Shown one piece after another: positions 1-8,008 of a stretch of 19,970 nt of DNA (positions are counted from its first letter, which is position 1; every line of letters begins with the position of its first letter). The translations under genes were made by a program, and so were the position numbers. This DNA is from JAFGJQ01 sp964586145 (lineage in GTDB: Bacteria > Planctomycetota > Phycisphaerae > UBA1845): positions 1-19,970 of the forward strand of contig CAZPHH010000087.1 of NCBI GenBank assembly GCA_964586145.1, in the 5' to 3' direction. Below the pieces are notes generated by a model. It ran no database searches and was not told the origin of the DNA. It worked only from the letters and a program-made list of their open reading frames with translations.

Positions 1-34
1 AAAGAACCGGCCGCGGGGCGAGTCCGCGGCCGGT
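1..34 (-). terminator. Intrinsic terminator downstream of the tyrosine recombinase
   Basis: A perfect 10-bp inverted repeat lies at 7-16 (CCGGCCGCGG) and 24-33 (CCGCGGCCGG), separated by 7 nt. Read on the minus strand, the direction of the recombinase gene that stops at 63, the hairpin is followed by the T-rich tail TTCTTT at positions 6-1. Strong stem, U-rich tail and position about 30 nt after the stop codon fit a rho-independent terminator for the minus-strand cluster. Confidence 0.8.
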
Positions 35-62
35 GCGTGATGGCTGTCGTGTGTCTGTCTCG

Positions 63-1040
63 TCAGGCGCGCGGGTGCGCGTCGTCGTAGGCCTGTTTGA
101 GCCGCTTGGCGGTCAGGTGCGTGTAGATCTGCGTGGTGGACAGCGACTGGTGCCCCAGCAGTTCCTGCACGGACCGCAGGTCGGCGCCGTTGTTGAGCAT
201 GTGCGTGGCGAAGCTGTGGCGGAGCGTGTGCGGGCTGATGGTCGGGTCCAGCCCGGCCTCGGCCAGGTATTTGTCCAGCTTGCGGCGGACGCTCCGCGTG
301 CTCAGGCGCTGGCCGTGCTTGTTCACGAAGAGGGCCTGGGCGTCTGAGGTGGCGTTTCGCGGGTCGTTGCGTCGAAGCTCGAGGTATCGGTTGACGGCGG
401 CGAGTGCGGTGGGTCCGATGGGCGTCTGGCGCTGTTTCTTGCCCTTCCCGCGGACGCGGACGCACTGCCCGACGAAGTCGATGTCACCCTGGTTCAGGTC
501 GACCAGTTCGCTGACGCGGATGCCGGTGGAGTACATCACCTCGAGCATGGCCCGGTCTCGGGCACCGAGCAGCGTGTTGTCGTCCGGCGTGTTCAGCAGC
601 TTGGTGATGGCGTCGGCCTCGAGGAACTTAGGCAGTCGGCGTTCCTGCTTGGGCGTGCGGATGGCGGCCAGCGGATTGGCCGGCACGTAGTTGCGCCGCA
701 GGAGGAACTTGTAGAAGCTTCGCAGCGTGGCCAGCTTTCGGGCGGTGGTGGACTTGGAGTAGTCCTGCTCCGCCAGAAAGGCCAGGAAGGTCTTGACCTG
801 CTCGGTCGTCACGCTGACGAGTTTCTGTCGGATGTCGGTTTTGACCATCACCGCGGTGCCGGAGGGCGGCGTGGTATACCCGGTGTCGCCGCCATGGCCG
901 CCGGCGCCTCCCCGGCCTTCGCGCAGGAACGCGCAGAACTGACTGAGGTCTGCCGCGTAGCACTTGGCGGTGTGGGGGGAGAAGTGCCGCTCGAACTTGA
1001 GGTAGTTGAGGAACTCGTTGATCAAATCAATTTCGCTCAT
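63..1040 (-). CDS. xerC: Tyrosine recombinase XerC/XerD family
   Basis: The 325-aa protein is a site-specific tyrosine recombinase of the XerC/XerD type, which normally resolves chromosome dimers at dif during division. The N-terminal SAM-like core-binding domain covers about residues 3-120 and the catalytic domain about 138-320. All expected catalytic residues are visible: R175 in TGIRVSEL, K199 in the RGKGKK hairpin, H271 and R274 in HTLRHSF, H297 in LLGHQS and nucleophile Y306 in IYTH. The protein is slightly longer than the usual ~300 aa because a Gly-rich insertion of about 30 residues (41-70) interrupts the N-terminal domain. The start is ATG at 1040, with no strong Shine-Dalgarno. It is the last gene of a minus-strand cluster ended by the 1-34 terminator. 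XerC versus XerD cannot be settled from sequence alone, and no integron or phage context is visible. Confidence 0.9.
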   Translation of the reverse strand: MSEIDLINEFLNYLKFERHFSPHTAKCYAADLSQFCAFLREGRGGAGGHGGDTGYTTPPSGTAVMVKTDIRQKLVSVTTEQVKTFLAFLAEQDYSKSTTARKLATLRSFYKFLLRRNYVPANPLAAIRTPKQERRLPKFLEADAITKLLNTPDDNTLLGARDRAMLEVMYSTGIRVSELVDLNQGDIDFVGQCVRVRGKGKKQRQTPIGPTALAAVNRYLELRRNDPRNATSDAQALFVNKHGQRLSTRSVRRKLDKYLAEAGLDPTISPHTLRHSFATHMLNNGADLRSVQELLGHQSLSTTQIYTHLTAKRLKQAYDDAHPRA

Positions 1041-1141
1041 GATTGGCAGCCACTACTTCGGCGAAATCCCATTGCACGTCCGTCCGAACCGGCCGGCCCG
1101 GGTCGAGGGTCCGGCGGTTGCCGCGAGTCGCCTGCACGCAC

Positions 1142-1351
1142 CTATGTGGCGACCTGGTCCAATTCCCTCTCCAGCCGACGCCCCATCTGGTAGCTGAGCA
1201 CGGCCGCGTCGAACCAGTCGAACGCGCTGGAAGGGCTGGCGGCCAGCTCGGAGAAGGCGTCGATGACGTCCGCCTCCCGCCCCGCCTGATATCGGAAAAC
1301 AAACCGTTCCGATCCCTTTACGAGTGATAATTGCCGTACCCGATCGCTCAT
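1142..1351 (-). CDS. Hypothetical 69-aa protein
   Basis: This small ORF encodes 69 residues starting MSDRVRQLSLVKG. I do not recognise a family. Composition is balanced and protein-like, with an N-terminal strand-like segment (SLVKGSERFVFRY) followed by two probable helices (ADVIDAFSELAAS and AFDWFDAAVLSYQMGRRLERELDQ); no signal peptide or Cys motif is present. It lies on the same strand between the lipoprotein gene ending at 1381 (30-nt gap) and the recombinase starting at 1040 (101-nt gap), so it is probably co-transcribed. Competing frames on the other strand look like shadows, rich in Arg and Pro. Function is unknown. Confidence 0.55.
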   Translation of the reverse strand: MSDRVRQLSLVKGSERFVFRYQAGREADVIDAFSELAASPSSAFDWFDAAVLSYQMGRRLERELDQVAT

Positions 1352-1380
1352 TGGTCGGTTGCCTTCTGTTGTCCTTCGTC

Positions 1381-2127
1381 CTACTGCCCCTGGGCCAGGG
1401 CCAGGTCTACGCCCCCGCCGAACATCGATCGCAGCGTGCGTTCGCAGACGTAGCGGAGAAAATGCTGCTGGCTTTCCACGTAGAGTCGCCAGCCAAACGG
1501 GCTGTCTCCGGCGCTGCGCAGTTCGGCGAAGTGGCGGATGTCTTCGGCCACGTAGCCGTGGGAGGCGTTGTACACCCGTTCCGCCTGGGCGAGGGGGCCG
1601 AACGTTCCCGGTCCGGGGTCCGTCGCGGTCGGACGGGCTTCGCGCGAGAGTCGGACCGGATCGAGGCCGCCAGCTTCACCGACACGGCGTACGCCGTACA
1701 GTTGAGCGGCGATGCCCACGACAGGCGGATGGTAGGGTTCATATTCGGTCACCGCAAAAACCAGGATCGCGTCGGCGCCCAGTCGTTCCACGATGCTCCG
1801 GGCATGGGCCGGCGAGGCGATTCCGTCGCGCCCCTCCTGCCCCAAAACGGCCAGCACGCGGCTGACCGGGATCACCTCCACCCCCACCACGGCGCCCAGT
1901 TCGGAGGCCATGATGTCGGCCACCGTGTTCGGGTCGAACGCGGTCGAGCCGCTGAAGTTCAGGGCCGGTGCAACGGCCACGGTCAGCGGCCCGAGGTAGG
2001 CGTTGGCGATGCGGACAGGAGACGATCGGGTCTCCGGCCCGCAGCCGGCCAGACCTCCGAGGCATCCAGCGACGACCACCAGGGCCGACGATGCCTGAGT
2101 CCGTTTCTTCACCGCGTGCCGGATCAT
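1381..2127 (-). CDS. Predicted lipoprotein with CsgG/TolB-N-like fold
   Basis: The chosen start is ATG at 2127, giving 248 aa; the frame is open further upstream, but that extension is Arg/Pro-rich and has no export signal. From this start there is a positively charged n-region (RHAVKKR), a hydrophobic stretch and a lipobox LAGC with the lipidated Cys at residue 29, so the product is probably anchored to a membrane on the periplasmic side. An AAAGG-like ribosome site lies upstream at a rather long spacing. The mature part has an alternating strand/helix pattern (VAVAPALNFSG, then VADIMASELGAVVGVEVIPVSR, then ERLGADAILVFAVTEYEP) resembling the CsgG/LpoB/TolB N-terminal type of nucleotide-free Rossmann-like lipoprotein. 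That fold assignment is by pattern only. It follows the TolB-like lipoprotein gene after a 139-nt gap, so the two may act together in the envelope. Confidence 0.65.
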   Translation of the reverse strand: MIRHAVKKRTQASSALVVVAGCLGGLAGCGPETRSSPVRIANAYLGPLTVAVAPALNFSGSTAFDPNTVADIMASELGAVVGVEVIPVSRVLAVLGQEGRDGIASPAHARSIVERLGADAILVFAVTEYEPYHPPVVGIAAQLYGVRRVGEAGGLDPVRLSREARPTATDPGPGTFGPLAQAERVYNASHGYVAEDIRHFAELRSAGDSPFGWRLYVESQQHFLRYVCERTLRSMFGGGVDLALAQGQ

Positions 2128-2266
2128 CCGTGATCCACTGCCTTTCTGATTCCGCGGGTCGGCTCTGCCGGGGTCCTTCCTGGACCTTCCCACGGCCGGG
2201 ATCGCTTTTCTCATCGTCCAACCGCCGGCCGTCCTGAAGCCGGCCGGTAACGGATTGTCCGAAAAA

Positions 2267-3415
2267 TCACGACGCACCGGCGCCCTGTCCGGGCTTGTCG
2301 GCTTCCCGACCGTGGCTGATGATGCCGCGTTCGGGGCCGACCAGTTCCGGAACGTAGGCGCCCGGCGTGATGGACCAGATGTTCTCGTGTCCGCCTCGCG
2401 AACTGGTGAAGAACACGCGGCCGTCCGCGGACCACGTGGGCCCGTAGTTGGCGCTGTGTCCGTCCGTCAGCCGGATGCGGGACTGCCCGTCGCCATCCAC
2501 AATCCACACGTCCGCAACCTCGAACGACGTGCCCACGTCCGTGTCAGCGGGCGGCGCAGTGGCCACCGTGCAGTATGCGAGCTTCTGTCCGTCCGGGCTC
2601 CAGGCGGGCGTGATCATGGCGTACTCGGTGCTGGAGGCGACTTCCGTCGGATGGCGCGGTTCGCCGTCCACCAGCCGGAGGGTCCAGATGCTGAACCAGC
2701 GACTGCCTCGCTGACGGGCCCGCTGATACGCGATCTGGTCGCCGGAGGGATTCCATTCCGGGAAGAGGCCGTAGCCAATGAAGCTCTTGGTGGCGCCGGC
2801 GGTGGCGTCGGCGATCCACAGCTCCCATTGGCCGCTGCCCCGGGCCAGGCTGCAGAAGACAAGCTGCTTGCCGTCCGGAGACCAACTCGGATGCACGTCG
2901 TCTTCAGGTCCGCGGGTGACCTGCACCGGCTGGGTGCCGTCGATGTTGATGATCCAGATGTCCCAGTTGCCGGCGCGATCGCTGGCAAAGGCGACGGACT
3001 TGCCGTCGGGGGAGAAGACCGGTTGCACGTCGGAAGACGGATCCGCGGTGAGCTGGGTCACGGCCGTTCCGTCCACCGACTTGATGTACAGGTTGGGTCG
3101 GATCGTGTGCCGTGTGGAGGCGAAGACGAGACGGGTCCCGGTCGGGTCAATGTGAGGATCGAAGTCGGCGCCTTCCTCGGAGAAGGTGTGGCGCAGCAGC
3201 GAGGTGTTGTCGCGGCTGTAGAACGGGACCACGGGCCGGTTGGGCAACTCGCCAAACAGGGTGATCTGGGCGTCGGCGGAAGCGGAGAGCATGGGCCGCG
3301 GCTCGACCGGCGGGAGGGGCTCCACGTCGACCGGCCGCGAGCAGATGCAGCCGACCAGAACGAGCATTGCCGCAAAAAACCCCAAACCGCTGATTCGTTT
3401 TGCTGTCTGCATCAT
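2267..3415 (-). CDS. TolB-like beta-propeller lipoprotein
   Basis: From the ATG at 3415 the protein has 382 aa; AGGAAG lies 9 nt upstream. The frame extends upstream to 3724, but that part is Arg/Pro-rich and lacks coding character. The signal peptide has a lipobox LVGC with the Cys at residue 23. The rest is a run of about six PD40/WD40-like beta-propeller blades recognisable by repeated cores: DPTGTRLVFAS, SPDGKSVAFAS, SPDGKQLVFCS, NPSGDQIAYQ, SPDGQKLAYC and SADGRVFFTS, several followed by a W-type strand such as DIWIINIDGT. This is the C-terminal propeller architecture of TolB, but the classical TolB N-terminal domain is absent and a lipid anchor replaces the cleaved signal. It probably stays in the envelope as a protein-binding scaffold. 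The next gene downstream encodes another lipoprotein, which may supply the missing N-domain-like function (inference). Confidence 0.8.
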   Translation of the reverse strand: MMQTAKRISGLGFFAAMLVLVGCICSRPVDVEPLPPVEPRPMLSASADAQITLFGELPNRPVVPFYSRDNTSLLRHTFSEEGADFDPHIDPTGTRLVFASTRHTIRPNLYIKSVDGTAVTQLTADPSSDVQPVFSPDGKSVAFASDRAGNWDIWIINIDGTQPVQVTRGPEDDVHPSWSPDGKQLVFCSLARGSGQWELWIADATAGATKSFIGYGLFPEWNPSGDQIAYQRARQRGSRWFSIWTLRLVDGEPRHPTEVASSTEYAMITPAWSPDGQKLAYCTVATAPPADTDVGTSFEVADVWIVDGDGQSRIRLTDGHSANYGPTWSADGRVFFTSSRGGHENIWSITPGAYVPELVGPERGIISHGREADKPGQGAGAS

Positions 3416-3832
3416 CTCTCGGCTCTTCCTGCGACGGTCGGATGAACCTGCGCTCGGATGGCGAGCGATCCCGGCCTTCAGCTCCGGGAACGGGCCACGC
3501 TCACACATCGGAAGGGCCGGGACGCGATATAAGCTACAAATATCGGCCCCGCTGCGTCGTCCGATAACCAAACGTGTATCGACTGATCGGCGGGATGAAC
3601 TTGACCGAATACCGGGTCGCTCGGTGGGCCTGGGCGGAGGGACACGTGTCTGGAAGCGATTGCATCCGGGCGGCCCCTGGGAGCCTGGGTTGAGGCTCGG
3701 GGTTTCAGCACTGAAACCGGCCACAGCCTGGAGACAAGACTTGGGACGGGAAGCCGGACGAGGCCCGCGTTGAACGGCCGGTCTGTCTTCACGCGGGCCC
3801 TGGCGCCGGGGGTCCCGCGCGGGATTCCGCCT
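3416..3832. other. 417-bp intergenic region between the TolB-like gene and the amidase
   Basis: No convincing gene is seen on either strand. The right part holds two adjacent perfect inverted repeats at 3681-3718, described separately. An AT-rich island lies at 3526-3544, with inverted GATAT/ATATC and, on the minus strand, a weak promoter-like pair (TTATCG, 17 nt, GATATT). It is the only obvious promoter candidate for the TolB-like lipoprotein gene, about 110 nt upstream of its start. The amidase stop at 3833 has no clear T-tailed terminator. Confidence 0.4.
3672..3722. repeat. Paired hairpins in an intergenic region (possible REP-like remnant)
   Basis: GAGCCT (3681-3686) and AGGCTC (3693-3698) form a 6-bp stem with a 6-nt loop. 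GGTTTCAG (3701-3708) and CTGAAACC (3711-3718) form a perfect 8-bp stem around CA. Both are bracketed by GGCC at 3672-3675 and 3719-3722, which can pair, so the block could fold as a three-way junction. No T-tract follows on either strand, so it is not a textbook terminator. A dispersed palindromic repeat is the alternative, but no second copy is present in this window. Confidence 0.4.
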
Positions 3833-4819
3833 CTACGGTTGGGCCTCGCGGACGAGACGATCCCAGTCAAAGGCGGGGCCGGGATCCACCTTCTGTGGCG
3901 TGATGTGCCAGTGCCCGATGAGGCCGCGATAGTCCCTGGACTCCTCGGGCGAGAGCGCGGTGAGGCGCAGCGTGCCGTCTTCGTCGCGCGGGTAGTCGCA
4001 GGTGATCTTCGGGAAGACGCGGCACAGCGCGATGGTGAGCTTGACCAGCGAGTGGTATTGCTCCTCCGTGAAGTCATATTGACAGAGTTTGCCGCCCTGG
4101 ATGGTGCCGCACACCGGCTCGTTGCGCGCGGGACGGGCGATGAAGTCCGGCGTGCGGATGCCGGCATTCGGCGTTCGAACGGCGCCGCCGTTCTTGTAGA
4201 GTCCGGGGATGGTGACGTACAGCCGGCCGGACGCGTCGCGGGCGTACCAGTCGTCCAGCACGCTCAGGTCGCGATAGGCGCCCTTGTTGGCGATTTCGAT
4301 GCCGATGGAGCGGTCGTTGGCGGTGCCGGCGTGCCAGGCCCGCTCCTTCAGGTCGAGCGTCTGGTAAATGGTGCCGTCCAGGTCCAGCAGAAAATGCACG
4401 GACAGGCCGCGATTGTCGTGTAGGACCTGGAAACAGTTTTCCGAGGTGCCGCATGCATCGTAATGAATGACGAACAGATCCACATACTGCTGAAGCAGCG
4501 GCAGGTCCCAGCCATGCAGACGCACGTGCTCTTTGACCTCCGGTGGAAGGTTCCGCCGGTACGTGTCGTATCGCAGGGCCGCAGGATTGTCGGACGCGGG
4601 GTTCACGGGCAGTGCGCGATCGGGAATGAAGCGGCACTCTGCACGGTACGCGTCGTAGCCGCCGGGGTCCGTCCACAGGACCACCGGCGCTCCTACGTGG
4701 ATGCGCTGGCCGCAGACCATGATGACATCGTTCGTTGCCGGCGCCGGCGTGCCCGGCCGCGAGCAGCCGATCGGCATGATGCCCGCCGCCGCAAGGAATC
4801 CGATCGTCAATCGCCGCAT
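3833..4819 (-). CDS. N-acetylmuramoyl-L-alanine amidase, AmpD/AmiD-like lipoprotein
   Basis: The 328-aa protein carries a lipoprotein signal (MRRLTIGF start, PIGC lipobox with Cys19) and an Amidase_2 (PGRP-like) domain at about residues 110-325. Zinc ligands by comparison with AmpD are H119 (FVIHYDA), H303 (GHWHI) and D312 (KVDPGPAFDW); the last block closely matches the AmpD C-terminal motif. Such enzymes cleave the bond between MurNAc or anhydro-MurNAc and L-Ala of the peptide stem. With an export signal it resembles E. coli AmiD more than cytosolic AmpD, so it should act on the periplasmic side. It is larger than AmpD because of an N-terminal extension and a loop around residues 185-240. 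The start ATG has AGGA 6 nt upstream. It lies 63 nt behind the epimerase gene on the same strand, so the two are probably one operon handling cell-wall peptides. Confidence 0.88.
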   Translation of the reverse strand: MRRLTIGFLAAAGIMPIGCSRPGTPAPATNDVIMVCGQRIHVGAPVVLWTDPGGYDAYRAECRFIPDRALPVNPASDNPAALRYDTYRRNLPPEVKEHVRLHGWDLPLLQQYVDLFVIHYDACGTSENCFQVLHDNRGLSVHFLLDLDGTIYQTLDLKERAWHAGTANDRSIGIEIANKGAYRDLSVLDDWYARDASGRLYVTIPGLYKNGGAVRTPNAGIRTPDFIARPARNEPVCGTIQGGKLCQYDFTEEQYHSLVKLTIALCRVFPKITCDYPRDEDGTLRLTALSPEESRDYRGLIGHWHITPQKVDPGPAFDWDRLVREAQP

Positions 4820-4882
4820 GAGAGGTCCTTTCCCTGCATGGCCTCCTTGCCGGGGGACCGCACTGTGCCGCCTCCGTTCGGC

Positions 4883-5908
4883 TCAGGCCCGCCCGATACC
4901 CAGGCCGGGGCGGTCGGGGGGCGACACCACGCCGTCGTGCAGAATCGGGCCCGTGAACGGATCATCGGCCAGCAGAAGGTGGCCGTCGAGGTCCACATAG
5001 TCTGCCACCGCGGCCAATTGGGCAATGGCGGAAATGCCGACGGACGTTTCCACCATGCAGCCGAGCATGACCTGGAGGCCGAGATTTCGGGCGAGGCGGA
5101 TCATGTCCCACGCCTGCCGGATGCCGCCGCACTTGGACAGTTTGATGTTGATGCCGGTGACGATGCCGGCCAGCTTCACCACGTCGGCGGGCCGGCAACT
5201 GTCTTCGTCGGTGATGACCGGCAGGCCGACCGTCTGTGTGATGCGGCGCAGCGCGTCATACTGATGCGGCGCGATGGGCTGCTCGATGAGCTCCAGGTCA
5301 AACGGCCGAAGCGCCTGGATGCGGTCCACGGCCTCGTCGGCGGACCAGCCGCAATTGGCGTCCACGCGCACCTTGCAGCCGGGAGCGTTCTGGCGAACGG
5401 TGGCCAGGATGGCTTCGTCATTCGGCGTGCCCACCTTGACCTTGATGATGTGGAAGCCGGCGGCCTCGCGCGTTTTGCGTGCGATCAGGTCCAGGTCGGC
5501 GATGCCGACGGTCATGGAGGTGGGGGGGCAGTTCGTTCCGTTGAGGCCCAGGAGTCGCCAGACGGGTGCCCCCAGCTTCTGGCCGACCCAGTCGTGCAGG
5601 GCCTCATCCAGGGCGGCCACCGTGGCGCGTTGGTCGTCAAAGCGGGCCAGCAGGCGGTCCACGATGGGGCCGATCTGGAACGGGTCGTCGCCCAGCAGCG
5701 GCCCGACCTGGCGGAGGGTGGCCTCCACGGTGTCGAGCGACTGGTTGTAAAACGGCGTGGGGGCGGCCTCGCCGCGGCCGACGATTCCGTCATGCTCGAT
5801 CTCGACGATGATACGGTGGACGGCGGTGCCGTCGACCGAAGCCCCCGGCCGGGCGATGGTGAACGGATATTTCGTATGGACGGTCAACCGATGCCAGTTC
5901 AGCTTCAT
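4883..5908 (-). CDS. dgcA: L-Ala-D/L-Glu epimerase (enolase superfamily)
   Basis: The 341-aa product belongs to the muconate-lactonizing subgroup of the enolase superfamily, and the motif pattern fits dipeptide (L-Ala-D/L-Glu) epimerases. The N-terminal capping domain spans about 1-125, followed by the (beta/alpha)7-beta barrel. The acid/base lysines are K158 in the KVKVG motif (KxK) and K256 in NIKLSKCGG. Metal ligands are D183 (RVDANCGW), E209 (LIEQP) and D234 (ITDED). These enzymes convert L-Ala-D-Glu from peptidoglycan stems to L-Ala-L-Glu for degradation. The frame is open far upstream, but that part is antisense to the ABC gene; M1 at 5908 begins the conserved MKLNWHRLTV strand. No Shine-Dalgarno precedes this ATG, and a promoter-like pair places the transcription start almost on it. 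The amidase gene follows 63 nt downstream. Other dipeptide specificities cannot be excluded. Confidence 0.87.
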   Translation of the reverse strand: MKLNWHRLTVHTKYPFTIARPGASVDGTAVHRIIVEIEHDGIVGRGEAAPTPFYNQSLDTVEATLRQVGPLLGDDPFQIGPIVDRLLARFDDQRATVAALDEALHDWVGQKLGAPVWRLLGLNGTNCPPTSMTVGIADLDLIARKTREAAGFHIIKVKVGTPNDEAILATVRQNAPGCKVRVDANCGWSADEAVDRIQALRPFDLELIEQPIAPHQYDALRRITQTVGLPVITDEDSCRPADVVKLAGIVTGINIKLSKCGGIRQAWDMIRLARNLGLQVMLGCMVETSVGISAIAQLAAVADYVDLDGHLLLADDPFTGPILHDGVVSPPDRPGLGIGRA

Positions 5909-5916
5909 GATGCGGA

Positions 5917-5946
5917 ATGGTACCGTCGAACGGCGGGTGATGCCAA
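5917..5946 (-). promoter_or_regulatory. Candidate promoter of the epimerase-amidase operon
   Basis: On the minus strand TTGGCA (5941-5946, 5 of 6 to the sigma-70 -35 consensus) is followed after 18 nt by TACCAT (5917-5922). The predicted start would fall at about 5910, two bases before the ATG at 5908, which itself lacks a Shine-Dalgarno. This suggests a leaderless or near-leaderless transcript. Confidence 0.4.
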
Positions 5947-6003
5947 CGCACCCGACCGTCACATCCGAGGAGCGGCCCGGGCAAGAAAAACCCCCGAAGT
6001 CCG

Positions 6004-6031
6004 TGTCTGAGCGCTCGCCCGCGGGTAGAAT
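6004..6031 (+). promoter_or_regulatory. Candidate promoter of the ABC exporter operon
   Basis: TAGAAT (6026-6031) matches the -10 consensus at 5 of 6 positions. TGTCTG (6004-6009) lies 16 nt upstream as a weak -35. The pair sits about 50 nt before the GTG start of the first ABC gene, within the divergent region shared with the epimerase gene. Confidence 0.4.
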
Positions 6032-6082
6032 CGCCGTTGTCCGGACAGAGGGGGTAGGTTCGTGTCGTGGGTGGGGTAATCG

Positions 6083-8008
6083 GTGGCGTCGGACGCGAAG
6101 GACATCAGTCAACGTCAGCTCGTGCGGTGGATGTTCCGGTTCCTGCGGCCGGTGAAGCGGCTGGTGGTGCTGGCCTGCCTGCTCCTCGTCGTGTGGACGG
6201 GCGCGGAGATCACCGCGGTGCGGGTGATGGCGGAAGCGGTCAACCGGATCAAGGCCGTCGACGTGGCCGAGGCTGCGGCGCCGGAGGGCGCGTGGGCGTG
6301 GTTGACCGGCGGCCGGCCGGAGGCGACGGCCCTGCGGGGTATCGTGCTGTTGCTGGGCGGGTTCACGCTCAGTCTGGGTGTGCTGAGCTTCTTGCGCGAG
6401 GTCACCAACGCCAGGCTCAGCATGACCATGGTGTTTCACATCCGGGAAGCGGTGTATGACAAGCTGCAGAGGGTGGGGTTCGGGTTTCACGACGCCGTCT
6501 CCACCGGGGAACTGATCAACCGGTCGCTGAGCGACCTGCAGAACGTGCGGGCGTTTGTGCAGTCGGCGGTGCTGATCACGCTGGAGATCGTGCTGATCAG
6601 CGGCGGGTACCTTGTGCTGCTGTTCTCGCGTTCGCCGTGGGTGGCAGGCCTGGCCCTGGCCCCGTTGCCGATCTGGATGTGGTACATCAGCCGGTTCGGC
6701 CGCCGGGCCCAGCCGACGCTGAAGGACGTCATGGAGGCCGGCGACCGGAACATCTCGATTCTGACGGAGAATATCGCGGGCGTGCACGTGGTGAAGGCGT
6801 TTGCCACCGAACGCCAGGAGATGCAGAAGTACAACGCCAACTGCGATGCCTTCTTTTCCAAGGTGATGTTCCGCATCCGGCTGTTTGCGAACTTCATGCC
6901 GGTGATGCGGGGCATCGCATCCGCCTCACACCTGACGCTGTTCCTGGCGGCGGGGATTCTGGTGCTCCGGGCGCGGTTGACGCCGGGCGACATTCTGATG
7001 CTCGGCTCGGCCATGGGCGCCATCCTGGGACGGTTCCAGCAGATCTCCGTCATCAACGACCAGTACCAGAACGCCATCGTCTCCGCCCGGAGGCTGCACG
7101 AGGTGCTCCACGCCGCTCCGACCGTCCCGCAGAAACCGGATGCGCAGCCCCTGGCGGACGGGCCGGGCACGGTGCGATTCGAGAATGTCACGTTTGGATA
7201 CGACCCGGCCAAACCGGTGCTGCACGACGTGACGTTCGAGGCCCCGGGCGGCAGCGTGGTCGCCATCGTGGGGCCGACCGGGGCGGGCAAGACCACGCTG
7301 GTGAGCCTGATCGCCCGTTTCTATGATCCGAACGCCGGCTGCATTCTCATCGACGGCACGGACCTCCGCGACGCGACCCTGGAAAGCGTGCGCACGAACG
7401 TTGCCTACGTGTTCCAGGAAACGTTCCTGTTCAGCGACACCGTCGCGGCGAACATCGCGTACGGACGGCCCGTGGCGCCGGAGGACCCCATCGAGGGGGC
7501 CGCCCGGCTGGCCCTGGCCCACCAGTTCGTGCGGGAGCTGCCCGACGGGTACGGCACCACGCTGGGTGAGCGGGGCACCACGCTGTCCGGCGGTCAGCGG
7601 CAGCGGCTGGCCATCGCCCGGGCCCTGCTGGCCAACCCGCGCATTCTCGTGCTCGATGACGCGACGTCTGCGGTCGATCCCGAAACGGAGGAAGTCATCC
7701 GCAAGGCGATGCGGCTGGTCATGCAGGACCGGACCGTGTTCGTGATTGCGCACCGGGTGAGCACGGTGAGGAACGCGGACCTGGTCATCGTGCTGGAGCG
7801 CGGGCGGATCACGCAGACGGGCACGCATGAGGAGCTACTCCGGCAGGAGGGCCACTATCGCCACATCGTGAGCCTGCAACTGCACGGTGATCGGGAGCTG
7901 GATGACACGGGAGAGGATCGCTCGCACCTGAAGCGGATGCGCGAGTACGAAGAGCCGGCCGCGCCGGTCGAGATTGAGGGAACGATCCACGGTGAGCCGC
8001 TTGGATGA
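6083..8008 (+). CDS. ABC exporter half-transporter, subunit with degenerate Walker B
   Basis: This 641-aa half-transporter has an N-terminal six-helix ABC exporter membrane domain (about 20-320) and a C-terminal nucleotide-binding domain (about 365-600). In the NBD, Walker A is GPTGAGKTT (397-405), the Q-loop is at Q445, the signature is canonical LSGGQ (501-505), Walker B is ILVLDD (521-526) and the H-loop is H557. The residue after the Walker B Asp, normally the catalytic Glu, is Asp526. The same substitution occurs in the degenerate-site subunits of heterodimeric exporters such as TM287. The start is GTG at 6083 with a GGGG-rich sequence upstream. The C-terminal ~50 residues after the NBD are charged. 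The second subunit begins before this gene stops, so they are translationally coupled. Substrate is unknown; lipid or drug export is typical. Confidence 0.92.
   Translation: MASDAKDISQRQLVRWMFRFLRPVKRLVVLACLLLVVWTGAEITAVRVMAEAVNRIKAVDVAEAAAPEGAWAWLTGGRPEATALRGIVLLLGGFTLSLGVLSFLREVTNARLSMTMVFHIREAVYDKLQRVGFGFHDAVSTGELINRSLSDLQNVRAFVQSAVLITLEIVLISGGYLVLLFSRSPWVAGLALAPLPIWMWYISRFGRRAQPTLKDVMEAGDRNISILTENIAGVHVVKAFATERQEMQKYNANCDAFFSKVMFRIRLFANFMPVMRGIASASHLTLFLAAGILVLRARLTPGDILMLGSAMGAILGRFQQISVINDQYQNAIVSARRLHEVLHAAPTVPQKPDAQPLADGPGTVRFENVTFGYDPAKPVLHDVTFEAPGGSVVAIVGPTGAGKTTLVSLIARFYDPNAGCILIDGTDLRDATLESVRTNVAYVFQETFLFSDTVAANIAYGRPVAPEDPIEGAARLALAHQFVRELPDGYGTTLGERGTTLSGGQRQRLAIARALLANPRILVLDDATSAVDPETEEVIRKAMRLVMQDRTVFVIAHRVSTVRNADLVIVLERGRITQTGTHEELLRQEGHYRHIVSLQLHGDRELDDTGEDRSHLKRMREYEEPAAPVEIEGTIHGEPLG

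Noticed and set aside
3792..3818. Terminator for the amidase gene (CGCGGG/CCCGCG)
   Set aside because: The stem is only 6 bp with a 15-nt loop, and no T-rich tail follows on the minus strand.
5909..6787. Upstream extension of the epimerase frame by 293 codons
   Set aside because: It runs antisense to the first ABC gene and the added sequence is low-complexity; the conserved protein begins at 5908.
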